DNA of 64,000 nucleotides from Phalacrocorax aristotelis (lineage: Eukaryota > Chordata > Aves > Suliformes > Phalacrocoracidae). The number at the start of each line of letters is the position of its first letter. The stretch's first letter is position 1. The stretch is from the NCBI RefSeq assembly GCF_949628215.1, contig NC_134277.1, positions 96,337,963 through 96,401,962 on the forward strand. Direction: 5' to 3'. The translations under genes were made by a program, and so were the position numbers. Below, piece by piece: positions 54,801 through 63,523 of this stretch. The notes beneath the pieces were generated by a model that worked only from the letters and a program-made list of their open reading frames with translations, had not been told where the DNA came from and did no database searches.

Positions 54801-57800
54801 TTAGAGAAGCAGCTAAATTATCTTCTGGAATTTCTTACACTAACACTGAAGGAAGTAGTTCAATAAACTATAAAAACATGTTATTAGTCAGTTTTCTATG
54901 ACATTCATTGCTAAGATGTTGAAAAACATGACAAACATTAATTCATTAATCTATACAGCAGTTCTTTGAAGTCTCATCCTATATGCAGGGGAATCCCACC
55001 TACAAAGTAATCTGCCCAGGAAGTAACCATCAGTGTTTAGGTTGCCAGGGAGTATCACCACAGAACTGGACATTAAATATGTCCAGCAAACAGAAATTAA
55101 CATTCCAAGCCTTCGATATCAACTTCTAAGAGAAGATGATGAGGAATGGTCAAGCTGGTCCTGTCATTCCATGAAGAAGGCAACATATGAGAACTTGAAA
55201 CCCTAACTTAAGGTATAAAAGGTTTTAGAAATGTCACTGAGCAGCATGGAAAAAGAAACAAAGTAGAAGACTGATCATTGTCAAAACCCCACTATTCTAC
55301 TTAATAAAAGAATTAAGAAAATAATACTAATTTAGTGACCTTTGGGTACTTAAGCTAGAAACATATTAATTAAAATACATTTTTCTCATCAGATGATGTT
55401 TTATGCAAGACTGGTAACTTGTTCTTCCCTATCCTAAATAGTGAAGGGTGAAACTGACGGGCAAGTCACATTCTTGCTCTCTTGAGATAAGACTCAACAG
55501 GAGCAATGAGACTTCCAATTAAGCTTTTTCATTACTTGCTGGTCACAGTTATTGATCTATATTAATGGCATTTGAGAATTGAGTACTACTTACCTCAAAC
55601 TGAATAAGGACAGTTCCACTTTCCAGCCCTTTCCTCAGCTGCTCCATAGACTCCTCCAGTGTATCACCACCATATTCAGAACAGAGAGGAAGAAGAGATT
55701 CTGGGAGATTGTGGGAATCAGCTTCGTCTTCTGATTTAGGCTCCACAAACTGTTTAACTACTGAAAGATGTATTGAAAATTAAAATCTATTACATACAGC
55801 AGTAATATGTTTGCAACACACGTTAAAATCTACCAGCTTGCAAGAACAACAAAGTTTGCAAAGACAAGGCCTCGGGAAAGCAACCAGCAACACATTTAAC
55901 TGCATTTCTCTATGTACTATATCACTGGAAACTACTAAGAGTAAAATGTCCTTATGACCTTTCAGAAAATGAAACTCCTCAAGGTGCCTATCTATGAATG
56001 CAAAGAACTTGAATTCCAAGCACAAAGTTTTTTTTGCTGCAACCTTGTCTTACCAACTAACTGCTGAATAGCTTCATGAATCACACCATCCACCACAGTA
56101 AAACACAAATGAGTTTTGCCTAAAAAAGTTTAGAGCATAATTAATGGAATATCTCTATAAGAAGCTTTTATAAGTTTGGACCCCCAAGAGCAAAACAAAC
56201 ACAAACACACTGATACTGTACTCCTTTGGCATTAGAGAAACTACTGAATTATCATTTGCAATTTCTTATGTTAACATTGAAGGAACTAACTTAAAACTAC
56301 AAAAAATGAAGCAGTTTTCTATGACATTCCTTGCTAACATGTTCAAGAACATGACAAACATTGATGAACTAATCCACACAGTCGTTCTGTCTCTATGAAA
56401 GCTATTGTGTCACCAAACGTGTCCAGCTGTGGTTATTCTCTGCAATGATCAGAACGGCTCATACTTGCCAAACATCAGAAAACGGGGAGCTGTTCGTACT
56501 CACACCTATACAAATGACTGGCATGGGGCCACAGGTTATCTTTAGCTAAGAGCAGACTTCTCTTATCTGCAATTAGAAAGGGGACTAGAATAGTTAAGGG
56601 AAGACTAAATACTGCATAGAGCCAGCAGAAATGCCTACAATAGAAGCAGGACTGTTCAGGGAGAACACCACCAAAAGCCCACCTGTCTTCCTAGAGACAC
56701 AAGAAATTTTAAATGAAGTAAATGCTACAGAAGTACATAACATTTAGGTAGTTTTATTCCCTCCTGTTTCCCAGTGACGCATAATCCCTTCAGATTTTTA
56801 AGTCTTAATGTAATCAGAAACTTTGTGCAAAGCCCTTCCATAATTGTGTGTGTTAAGGTCTACCATAGCTCTTCAGGAAAGTAATAAAACAGGATTTTCA
56901 CATCATCTGAACGCTCTTGGGATCTGCATGTGTTTAAATACGGAGCAAGGAATACCAAGCTGGATGGGTCCCCGTATTTTAAATGCACAGGTTTAAGACC
57001 CTGCATATTTCAGAGATTGCCTCCTGTTTGCTGGCAGCAGTTTAGCAAGTAGCCAGCATAGGTCAAGCTCGGTATTGTCGCAAAATATCTACTGTAAGAA
57101 AAAAAGAAGCTTATTTGACTTGTTTCATTGTAACATTGTACTGGGGAGCTGCCCATGGGTATTTGCAAACATGCAGTTGGGGATTTGTGAAATTATGCTA
57201 TGTTTTACAAAAACCAAACAAACCATCCCAAACTTTTGCAAGGGACTATTTGTTCTCATAGATTTTTAGACTTAAAAAGAAATTCTAACTTGATAGATTC
57301 TTTGTTGCAGTTGTGAGAACCTATAAAATTAAAACTATTTGTACTACTAATTCAAATGCAGGGAGATCTACTCTTTAGCACAGACCTATTCCCAATGCCC
57401 TGCGAGCACATCTGTGTAAACAGAAGAGGTTATATCACCAAGCATAAGAGCAACAGTCTCAAAAACAGTAAAAGTGAATAAAAATTAGCCCAGTTACCTT
57501 TCCGCCTGACCAAAAGTGCAAGCTCTCTTGTGTGAGATTCTCTGCTGGCTTTTATGAACATGACCACCTGGTCATGCGTGTGCTCTGAGATATCTCGGCC
57601 ATTAATTAATACTATCTGATCACCTTCATTCAGTTTTGGAATGCATTTATCAGCCTGTTTCAAGACCAAAGAAACACATTAATGTCATTGCATCCAGTCA
57701 TGTAAGCAGGAAGACATCAGGATATTAAGTTCATCACATAAGCAAAGTCTTCAGAGTTCTCCTGACCAGGTTTCATCTTCTGTTTCAGTTCTATCAAAGT

Positions 57801-60800
57801 ATTCAGATCTAAAGCTGTCTTTCTTGCTTCAAAGCCCCTCAACGAAGATGAGAAACAGTTCAAACAGCATACTGACAGCAATAAAAAGAATTTGCATTTA
57901 TCAAACAGCCATCACCAGATTGTTCTTAAAGACCTAAATTTCAGACTCCAAGCTGCAACAACCACTAGTTACAGCCATTTGCACATGAATTTCTGGAAAA
58001 AGTGTTTTGGGTACATAAGATAACACACTTCAGTTTTTATGCAGTGAATACCGAGAAGTCCAAACATGATTTTGATGAACATAATTTAGAGTAACGTGAC
58101 ATTCCCCAGGCATGCCCTTTCTAAAATTTAAAGAAATCCATACACATTTCATATTTTTGTTATTTACCAGATTCTTGTCTGGTGGCTAGCAAGCGATATT
58201 TACAGAGAACGTTCTGCCTCACTTCATTCACTGAAAGTTTTAACAAGATGATGCAGGTACATGCTCAACCTATGATGCTCAGGTACCCTGGCATTTGTGA
58301 CAAATTCTTTTGCTACCCGTGCTGCAGACAACACAAGCAGGGTTTTCCCCGTCTCACATGAAAAACTGCATCATGGCTTGCCTTGGATACAGTAATTTAG
58401 ATTGACTTCTGAACTCTAGGTTTTGTTTGGCTATTTTCTGCCACACTTCTTAGTATGCTTAACTCTAGGTCCAGTGTAAAGCAACTAAATCTATGGCCAG
58501 AATACAATGATGATGCTACGAAGATTATTAAGGGACTAGAGCATCTCTTGTATGAGGAAAGGCTAAAAGAGCTGGGAGCATTTAGCCTAGAGAAGGCACA
58601 CGAGGGATCTTGTCCATATATATAAATACTTGAAAGGAAGGTGCAAAGATGATGGAGCCCGGCTCTCTTCAGTGGTGCCCAGTGACAGGACAATAGGCAA
58701 TGGGCACAAACAAACACAGGAGGCTCCATCTGAACATCAGGAAACACTTTTTTTTACTGTGAGGGTTACTGAGCACTGGAGCAGACTGCCCAGAGACATT
58801 GTGGAGTCTCCCACGTTGGAGTATTCAAAAGCTGTCTGGACATGGTCCTGGGCAACTGGCACTAGGTGACCCTTGGGCAATGAGGGTTGGCCAAGATGAC
58901 CTCCAGGTCCCTTCCAACCTTCTGTGATTCCATAATATGAACGTGCAGGATTCTGCAACCTTTGAGTGTCAAGTAGTGTAACAATTTTATTTTCATTGCT
59001 ATCCTAATTCTTATTTTGTCTAGGAAGTACTCAGCTACACAAGAGTGATATACATACAACTCCATTTCATTTGTAATATGAATGAGACACAGACCTTTAC
59101 TGTTGTTCTATATTCACAGTTGTTCCCTGTAGTTTCTTAATGCCAGCACAGGTTCCCTGAACTTTATTCATTCAATGTTATTAGCCCTATCAAAAAAACA
59201 ACGCCAACCCCCTAAATGTGAACAAGGTGTTCTAATTAGCCCCAGCCATGGTTATGCCTTGCACTGATGGCTCCTAAATAAGTTTGTGATGTACTACATT
59301 ACCAAGTAAAAAATAGGAAGAAATGGAAAGGAGAAGTGGTAATGATAGAACCAACAAAAGAAATGCAGAATAAGAAAAGAGGCAAGGATATGAAGGAGAA
59401 AATAAATTGGGAGCCACTTGTGTCCAAGAATAAAGTAAAAGGAAAGCAAACTTAAGATATGTATGACTGCCACAAAACAAATGAAGAAAGAAAGAAGAGG
59501 GAGAAAAGAAAGAAGCATGTAGCAGAAAGGCTGCTTAAAAAGAAAAATTTAAAGCTTCCCCCAACTTTTTCCAAAGAAAATAATGAAGGATAAAGATTGA
59601 CAATGATTAAAAAGAGAGACAAACGCAAACAGAAGAAGAATGGGAATTAGAAACAGACATGGTGTTCCTCAACACCAATTTAACTAGGTATTCAGAGCTC
59701 CCCAAAAGCTCCTTGCCATATTTTGTACCATTTACAAAGGCAAGACTGAAGAATGAGACTACGAATGACTGATTCAATCATACTAATATTATTGTTTGAG
59801 AAACAAATTAGTCTCTAGTGATACAAAAATCATACCGGGTCAGTCTAGGAGAGTCGAGAAGTCAACAAGAACATGAAGGGAATGGTTTCTGATCTCCTAT
59901 ATGTGCCTATAATTTAGATTTCTTGGCTGGTTGCTGGCTATTATTCTTTATTACAGATGAAGATTAATATCTTTGCTCAAAGAAACTTTGTTAATCATGT
60001 GACATGTTAATGCCTCAGCTCTCTTACTTGAATCATCTGATGACATAAAATATAACCTGAAGGAGAATTAATTCCTTCCATATAAGCATAATTTGTAGAT
60101 TTTTCAGATACTGAGCTTTTCCAGCCAATTAATTATGTCAAAGGCTTCCTGTCCTATTGACACACCCAATGTTTCATTCTATGCTAATCACCTTGTTATT
60201 GCTCCAAGAGGCATGCAAACTATTTTTCAATGAGAAGCTCTATTAAAAAAAAAATCATAATGACTTCTTTAGCACCATAGGATATTAATACTGTTTGTGA
60301 AAAAAATCAGTATAGGACTTTAGTTAAAAAAAGTACCAGATGCAATAACTGGTTTTTCAGATTTAATGCTCTCCATCCTACAATCTTCCCAGCATACTAG
60401 ATTGCTGCTATATTAGGGTTTTTTTGTGTGTGGTTTTTTTTTTTTTACTAAAGAACTTTAGGACTTGAAAGGGAAAATAGTGACTTATTTTGGTGAGTAG
60501 ATTTGCTTCCCCTCTTCCACAACTATTACAGGTTGGTGTTTTTTTTTGTAGCAAAGTGGGAAAAAGTGACCTACAAACCTGAGAAATAATCTTAGCAAAT
60601 AATATTAACTAACAGGACCCCTGAGGACAATTTACAGTGTAATGAATGAATCTAGAGCAAGTTAAAATAGTAGCAAATACAATAAAGGAAAGGCATCACT
60701 GAGCTAAAATAACCTAAAAATGCATTCCACAGACAGCTTAACTTGAACTTTCAGATATCACCTACATTTCATTAACAGTCAAGAACAGGTGAAATTTAGT

Positions 60801-63523
60801 TTATGGAAAACAATATAATCAATGTTAATACTGCTATGCTCTAAAAATAAGGGTTTTTTTTCCTCTTGCTGTAACATGATGTGATTTCTTTAACAGTGCT
60901 ATTGAGTATATTATATTGGATAACTGTTTCCAATTTATTCCCTGACCCTTGATAACTTGCTCGCTTGGTGGCTTACTAGGCTAGAGAGCTAGCTGGTCAC
61001 TTGTGTCTATGCCTATGCCACTAACTGCAAACAATTAAATGAAGTCTGTAAGTTAGAAGTCCAGTCCTTTTCCAATCCAAGACAAAAAAACTAGATCAAT
61101 ACCTCCCAAAAGACAATCTGAATCTGTCAATGGAAACCACTGGCTCTGGAGAAGCATCTTTCATTCTCTGATTGTGGAATGAGCCTGTTTGCCCTACATT
61201 AACTTCAGTACCTCAAACTACCCTTAAGTTTGCTAGTTTGACACTGAATCTTTTTAAGGACTGTTTTATTTTCACTTTGTGGGTTTAAGTTATAATTTCC
61301 TACTACTCTTTTATTCAATAATTATTGTAGTTCATAAAGGAGTGCTATGCACTGCATAAGTCAAGCCACAAATCGTAAGTGTGACAAAAACAACTTCTCA
61401 GACAATCTGTTATAGCTTGATTTACATCACGACATGTAGATATCAGTCCTGTGACTGATTATCAAATTTCAAAAGAGTCTACAAGATACAGAGTAGGTCA
61501 GATTTTTAGAATTACGCCAGCAATATCACCTATCAAGGTTGCACTGAAATTATTTTACAAGACTTAGAAAATACACTTTGGAAGAAGGTGAGTGAAAAAA
61601 GTTTGAGATAAGATAGTGTGCATCTTCACAAATGTATATATTAATTATTTAGAAAAAGGTTACCAAGATGTTATATTACTATTTCACAATTGAACAGAAT
61701 TAAATGGCTGTACTGATTCTGATGACTGTTCCACCTAGTCGATAAATATTTCCACAAGCAAAAGTCCATGGCAAAATGAGAGCAAACATTCTGCACGCCC
61801 TCTCCCATCCTATAAATATTTTTAGCCCTATGGTTTTCTCAGTTTATTGTGGTTTGTCCATTCAGTAACTGCTAGCAGGTTTTTCTCCCAACTATCTGTC
61901 CTCTCCTGACCACCCACAAAATTATTTTAACCACAGCAGCCTTTGCCAAGGAGTTTCACAGGTCTATCTTACACATGAAGAACCTGATTTTCACTAACTT
62001 AATTCAGTAGCCCATAGTTGTTCTACTGGAATCTGCTGCTCACAGTGCTTCTGATCTTCCAGATCTCTACTACATCTCCTTTAAACTAGTTCTTTTTTCT
62101 AGGCTGCAGGGGCCCAGACTACTCACTACTTTAATGAACACCGTTCCATGTCTCTCGCTCTTGGCCCTCATGAAACATTCTCCAGTTCAAGAGACACCTT
62201 TTGAGATGATGGGGGGAAACAAACATGCTTTCTACTGGTATCTTGTTCGGCTAACACTTCCATATCTTTTCATCTGTGGTTCAAGAAACAACCGGTCAAA
62301 TCAATTTCTAAAGAGAACAGTTCAGCTGCTGTCTCATACTGGCTACGGGTTTCCAAATTCCTACATCTATGGACCTGTGTGAGTGGTGGAGGGAGTAAAA
62401 ACGGGGGGGATTAAGTCTTAAGAATTTACTTACAGGTGATCCTGGAGTTATTCTTGATACCACTAATGGCATTTTTTGATCTACACCGCCCTAGAAAAAT
62501 GTCAAGTAAATAACAACCATAAATATATCATTATAATAAGCATAAGCAGCATTTAAAACAAGTAATCATTTATTTTTGTTTTTATATAAATTTTATGCCC
62601 TATCATTATAGGCAGGGTTAGCAAGATTGAATTTTCATCAGTAAATGGGGCAGGGGGAGGGTGTGTTGTTTTAAAATCTACTGATTTCCAGTAACCTAGA
62701 CCCAGTGTCTTTGCTTAGCCATATATTTTAATAGGTGATAAACAGTTCTTTGTCTAGCCCTACCCTTCAAGCAAGCCTAATTCAATACTTTAACTTGCAA
62801 GGTGGACAGTGGTCTTAGATGTTGCGATGAACCTGCAAGGGATCAGGCTGGATCAAAGTTCCCGACAACTGTACTCCCTTATTCTCTTTACGTGACATTC
62901 TATCACTGCCCCACCAATAAATGCCCAAGGTGAAAAGATCAAACTCCACCCCGATTTTGATATTATGGCTACTTTACACTATCTGCTTAAATAGAATTTC
63001 AGTGAGGGAATGTCCAAAATTTACAATAGTCAATTATCAACAGTAATTTCCATTTTCTTCATAAGTGAATTTTCACCACTCCAATAGGATTTTTAATGGA
63101 TATATTCAACTGGATAGAACAAACTATTTAATACAGAGGTCCAATCTTCCAAAAGTTAATGCCTTAAATTAGGCTTCCACGTTCATATTTAAGCAGCCAA
63201 ATAGGCAGTCTGCTTTGGAAATGTGCCATGCCCATAGCATATGCAACAAAAATCCACAGAACTAGTAGATGCTTATTTCTGTTGCTTTAGCATTTAAGGA
63301 TTAGGCTGCCACTTCTAAAAAATGTTAGTCCATAAGCAATTTCTGTAGAATATACTGCTTTCTCCAAAGCATTGCATTAAAAATAAAGTCAAAGCACTGT
63401 ATCTCTAAGAAGCATTTAAAAATAACTAAAAGATTATTGCTTTACCTTTAGATTAAATCCAAACTTCCCATCTTCATCTGGTATGATACGCACCAAAAGT
63501 AAGTCTCCCTCAATCAGGTCATT
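33821..63523 (-). CDS. PTPN3: PTPN3 (PTPH1), C-terminal half: PDZ domain plus tyrosine phosphatase domain, 11 exons
   Basis: The product removes phosphate from tyrosines on cytoskeletal, receptor and signalling proteins at the inner face of the plasma membrane; family knowledge gives FERM, PDZ and phosphatase domains in that order. Seen here: 11 minus-strand exons at 63446-63523, 62434-62490, 57498-57654, 55594-55760, 52684-52774, 52360-52421, 51341-51487, 47626-47754, 39189-39334, 38374-38509 and 33821-33898. Their phases agree at every junction and the sum is 1248 bases, giving 415 residues and a TAG stop. PDZ residues are about 8-97, linker 98-153, phosphatase 154-415. All catalytic elements are present: pTyr loop [13 protein letters not shown] loop, [11 protein letters not shown]-loop and Q-loop [12 protein letters not shown]3 is preferred to PTPN4 because of [20 protein letters not shown], the KSEDE linker and DIVRKMRDQ. 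The N-terminal FERM exons are outside the window, so the start codon cannot be given. Confidence 0.96.
33899..38373 (-). other. PTPN3 last intron (between exons j and k)
   Basis: This intron is 4475 bases long, GTAAGT to TGCAG. It contains one CR1 copy (37056-37602) and otherwise AT-rich single-copy DNA. No further exon with correct phase was seen. Confidence 0.85.
37056..37602 (-). mobile_element. CR1 LINE inside the last PTPN3 intron, same strand as the gene
   Basis: The minus strand encodes CR1 ORF2 in two frames: [19 protein letters not shown] through [12 protein letters not shown] at 37322-37639, then [20 protein letters not shown] and [15 protein letters not shown] at 37141-37332. The change of frame near 37330 shows a frameshift, so the copy is dead. 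The 3' end at 37056 carries a CATTCTGTGATTCT tail. The 3' UTR wording differs from the copies at 13.3 and 58.5 kb, suggesting another subfamily. Confidence 0.93.
38374..38509 (-). CDS. PTPN3: PTPN3 exon j: rest of the catalytic P-loop and Q-loop
   Basis: This exon has 136 bases; its first base completes the P-loop serine, and it ends in phase 0 (residues 345-390). It encodes [16 protein letters not shown], the [18 protein letters not shown] helix and QRAMMVQTS. Arg350 binds the phosphate, and the two Q-loop glutamines (382 and 388) position the hydrolytic water. The upstream side reads TCACAG and the donor GTAAGT. Confidence 0.96.
38510..39188 (-). other. PTPN3 intron between exons i and j
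   Basis: This 679-base intron has GT-AG ends. It splits the P-loop serine codon (phase 2). Nothing else was recognised in it. Confidence 0.85.
39189..39334 (-). CDS. PTPN3: PTPN3 exon i: WPD loop and first half of the catalytic P-loop
   Basis: This exon has 146 bases, phase 0 in and two bases over at the end. It encodes residues 297-344 from [12 protein letters not shown] to VLVHC. It holds the WPDHGVPDD loop, whose Asp (residue 313 of the visible part) is the general acid, and the nucleophile Cys344 in HC. The upstream side reads TTTTAG and the donor GTACTT. The intron interrupts the signature loop straight after the cysteine, in the serine codon. Compared with the human protein the segment after the WPD loop ([19 protein letters not shown]) is fairly divergent. 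Confidence 0.95.
39335..47625 (-). other. PTPN3 intron between exons h and i, longest in the window
   Basis: This intron is 8291 bases of AT-rich DNA without a recognisable interspersed repeat. It holds a T-run at 41338-41351, a small internal repeat of TAGTGCTATATA at about 39671-39711, a T/A hairpin at 44953-44995 and a C/A-rich strip at 45847-45900. Short frames on both strands show no recognised domain. Confidence 0.8.
47626..47754 (-). CDS. PTPN3: PTPN3 exon h: KCHQYWPD segment
   Basis: This exon has 129 bases, phase 0 at both ends, residues 254-296. It encodes [14 protein letters not shown], then a strand pair containing [19 protein letters not shown] is conserved in the family, and SEDCTIAY is typical of PTPN3 rather than PTPN4. 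The upstream side reads TTGCAG and the donor GTAAAT. The intron that follows it is the longest in the window, about 8.3 kb. Confidence 0.95.
47755..51340 (-). other. PTPN3 intron between exons g and h
   Basis: This 3586-base intron holds a worn CR1 3' tail (48368-48430). The 128-codon minus-strand frame at 48407-48793 has no recognised domain and partly overlaps that tail, so I do not call it a gene. Confidence 0.8.
48368..48430 (+). mobile_element. Worn CR1 3' tail
   Basis: The plus strand reads GAGGAGTGGACCAGATATCT, then CCACAGGTCCGTTCAAAC and ATTATTCTTAGACTCTGA. This follows the CR1 3' UTR order (GGACTAGATGATCTCCAGAG, GTCCCTTCCAAC, then the TTCTATGA tail). Only the terminal part can be recognised. 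Confidence 0.55.
51341..51487 (-). CDS. PTPN3: PTPN3 exon g: YIATQGP core strand of the phosphatase domain
   Basis: This exon has 147 bases, phase 0 at both ends, residues 205-253. It encodes [18 protein letters not shown], the FWQVVWD helix and [17 protein letters not shown] and FW-W are classical phosphatase motifs. The acceptor is TTACAG and the donor [18 protein letters not shown] is the PTPN3 form; PTPN4 is known to have YIACQGP here, which is one of the reasons for the gene call. Confidence 0.96.
51488..52359 (-). other. PTPN3 intron between exons f and g, with microsatellite
   Basis: This 872-base intron has GT-AG ends. Its main feature is the TG/CGTG microsatellite at 51889-51940. 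Confidence 0.85.
51889..51940. repeat. Compound TG / CGTG microsatellite
   Basis: About 11 TG units are followed by CGTG units and again TG units. It is alternating purine-pyrimidine throughout, about 50 bases, and likely polymorphic in length. Confidence 0.95.
52360..52421 (-). CDS. PTPN3: PTPN3 exon f: DYINANYVN phosphatase motif
   Basis: This 62-base exon is too short to stand out as an open frame. Two bases finish the Tyr codon from exon e, then [20 protein letters not shown] follows, residues 184-204. DYINA-Y is a conserved motif of every classical tyrosine phosphatase. The upstream side reads GTGCAG and the donor GTAAGT. Only 262 bases separate it from exon e. Confidence 0.94.
52684..52774 (-). 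CDS. PTPN3: PTPN3 exon e: N-terminal phosphatase segment with pTyr loop
   Basis: This exon has 91 bases, phase 0 in and one base over at the end. It encodes residues 154-183, [12 protein letters not shown] through KDVLP. The KNRYKD motif holds the aromatic residue (Tyr178 of the visible part) that stacks on the substrate phosphotyrosine in classical phosphatases. The acceptor is TTGCAG and the donor GTGAGT. The last base combines with exon f to make Tyr of the conserved LPYDATR. Confidence 0.94.
52775..55593 (-). other. PTPN3 intron between exons d and e
   Basis: This intron is 2819 bases long. It carries one copy of the diverged direct repeat (54727-54976). No further exon was seen. Confidence 0.8.
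54727..54976. repeat. Diverged direct repeat, copy 1
   Basis: It aligns by eye with 56157-56396 in the same orientation. Shared blocks include CAGTTTTCTATGACATTC, TTGCTAA, AACATGACAAACATT, ATTAGAGAA and AAAACAA-CACAAACA. Copies 1 and 2 lie in neighbouring introns on either side of exon d. Class unknown: it could be two insertions of one interspersed repeat or a local segmental duplication. Confidence 0.7.
55594..55760 (-). CDS. PTPN3: PTPN3 exon d: PDZ-to-phosphatase linker and first helix
   Basis: This exon has 167 bases; its first two bases finish the codon opened in exon c and it ends in phase 0. It encodes residues 98-153. The acidic KSEDEADS stretch and variable loop are followed by the conserved helix [19 protein letters not shown] and VLIQFE, which leads into the phosphatase fold. 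The acceptor is TTTCAG and the donor GTAAGT. The linker diverges from the human protein while the helix is conserved, as expected for this family. A diverged pair of direct repeats lies in the introns on either side. Confidence 0.94.
56054..56119 (-). other. PTPN3: Candidate unannotated cassette exon between the PTPN3 PDZ and linker exons
   Basis: On the minus strand a TTTTTTAG acceptor and a GTAAGA donor bracket exactly 66 bases. Exon c leaves one base over, and in that frame the segment stays open and would insert 22 residues ([12 protein letters not shown] followed by [10 protein letters not shown]) before exon d without disturbing its frame. The pyrimidine tract is short. An open 66-base segment is not rare by chance and human PTPN3 has no residues here that I know of, so this is a prediction only. 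Confidence 0.25.
56157..56396. repeat. Diverged direct repeat, copy 2
   Basis: This is the partner of 54727-54976, about 1.43 kb away in the same orientation, with several small insertions and deletions. It starts about 40 bases from the candidate cassette exon. Weaker similarity may extend below 56157 (CATAAT blocks). Confidence 0.7.
57498..57654 (-). CDS. PTPN3: PTPN3 exon c: C-terminal part of the PDZ domain
   Basis: This exon has 157 bases, enters in phase 0 and leaves one base over. It encodes residues 46-97, from [13 protein letters not shown] through LVRRK. It includes the LINGRDI strand, the [13 protein letters not shown] helix, whose first His is the usual class I ligand-specificity position, and the last PDZ strand ELALLV. 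The upstream side reads AACAG and the donor GTAACT. It matches the PTPN3 paralogue closely, including DISEHTHDQ and IKASRES. Confidence 0.95.
58519..58937 (+). mobile_element. CR1 LINE, antisense to PTPN3, 3' fragment
   Basis: The plus strand starts with AAGGGACTAGAGCATCTCTT, a standard CR1 segment, and encodes [19 protein letters not shown], then [20 protein letters not shown]. It continues into GACCTCCAGGTCCCTTCCAA and a short TTCTGTGATTCCAT tail. It is 5'-truncated with a frameshift between the frames. It inserted in the opposite orientation to PTPN3. Confidence 0.94.
59310..59640. repeat. Purine-rich (GA) low-complexity stretch
   Basis: The plus strand is dominated by A and G, with AAAGAAAGAAGAGGGAGAAA near 59487. 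The long minus-strand frames here are a by-product of this composition. Confidence 0.7.
62434..62490 (-). CDS. PTPN3: PTPN3 exon b: middle of the PDZ domain
   Basis: This exon has 57 bases, phase 0 to phase 0, encoding residues 27-45 ([11 protein letters not shown] through TPGSP). The acceptor is CTAG and the donor is the strong GTAAGT. The Gly-Gly that starts the exon completes the PDZ ligand-binding loop begun in exon a. Its small size and in-frame ends mean that skipping would keep the frame but break the PDZ fold. Confidence 0.93.
62491..63445 (-). other. PTPN3 intron between exons a and b
   Basis: This 955-base intron has GTAAAG to CTAG ends. No recognisable repeat or exon lies in it. 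Confidence 0.85.
63446..63523 (-). CDS. PTPN3: PTPN3 exon a: start of the PDZ domain
   Basis: This exon has 78 bases, is phase 0 at both ends and encodes residues 1-26 of the visible part ([14 protein letters not shown] through GFNLK). The upstream side reads TTGCAG and the donor is GTAAAG. It carries the first PDZ beta strand and the carboxylate-binding loop GFNL, the PTPN3 version of the GLGF motif. The reading frame upstream enters from an exon beyond position 64000. It is 955 bases from the next exon. Confidence 0.93.

Larger units (their letters stand above)
55761..57497 (-). other. PTPN3 intron between exons c and d
   Basis: This 1737-base intron contains the candidate cassette exon (56054-56119) and direct-repeat copy 2. 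The rest is unremarkable AT-rich DNA. Confidence 0.8.
57655..62433 (-). other. PTPN3 intron between exons b and c
   Basis: This intron is 4779 bases long. It holds the CR1 copy at 58519-58937 in the opposite orientation to the gene, a purine-rich stretch at about 59310-59640 and T-rich stretches at 60417-60447 and 60538-60549. No other exon was recognised. Confidence 0.8.

Noticed and set aside
55780..56025. 81-codon minus-strand frame next to exon d as coding sequence
   Set aside because: It is in an intron, has no acceptor/donor pair in phase, and ends before the candidate cassette exon.
33821..63523. Assignment to PTPN4 instead of PTPN3
   Set aside because: [25 protein letters not shown] in the linker and IRKASRES-like PDZ residues (here FIKASRES) fit PTPN3. 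PTPN4 is known to carry YIACQGP and a different linker.
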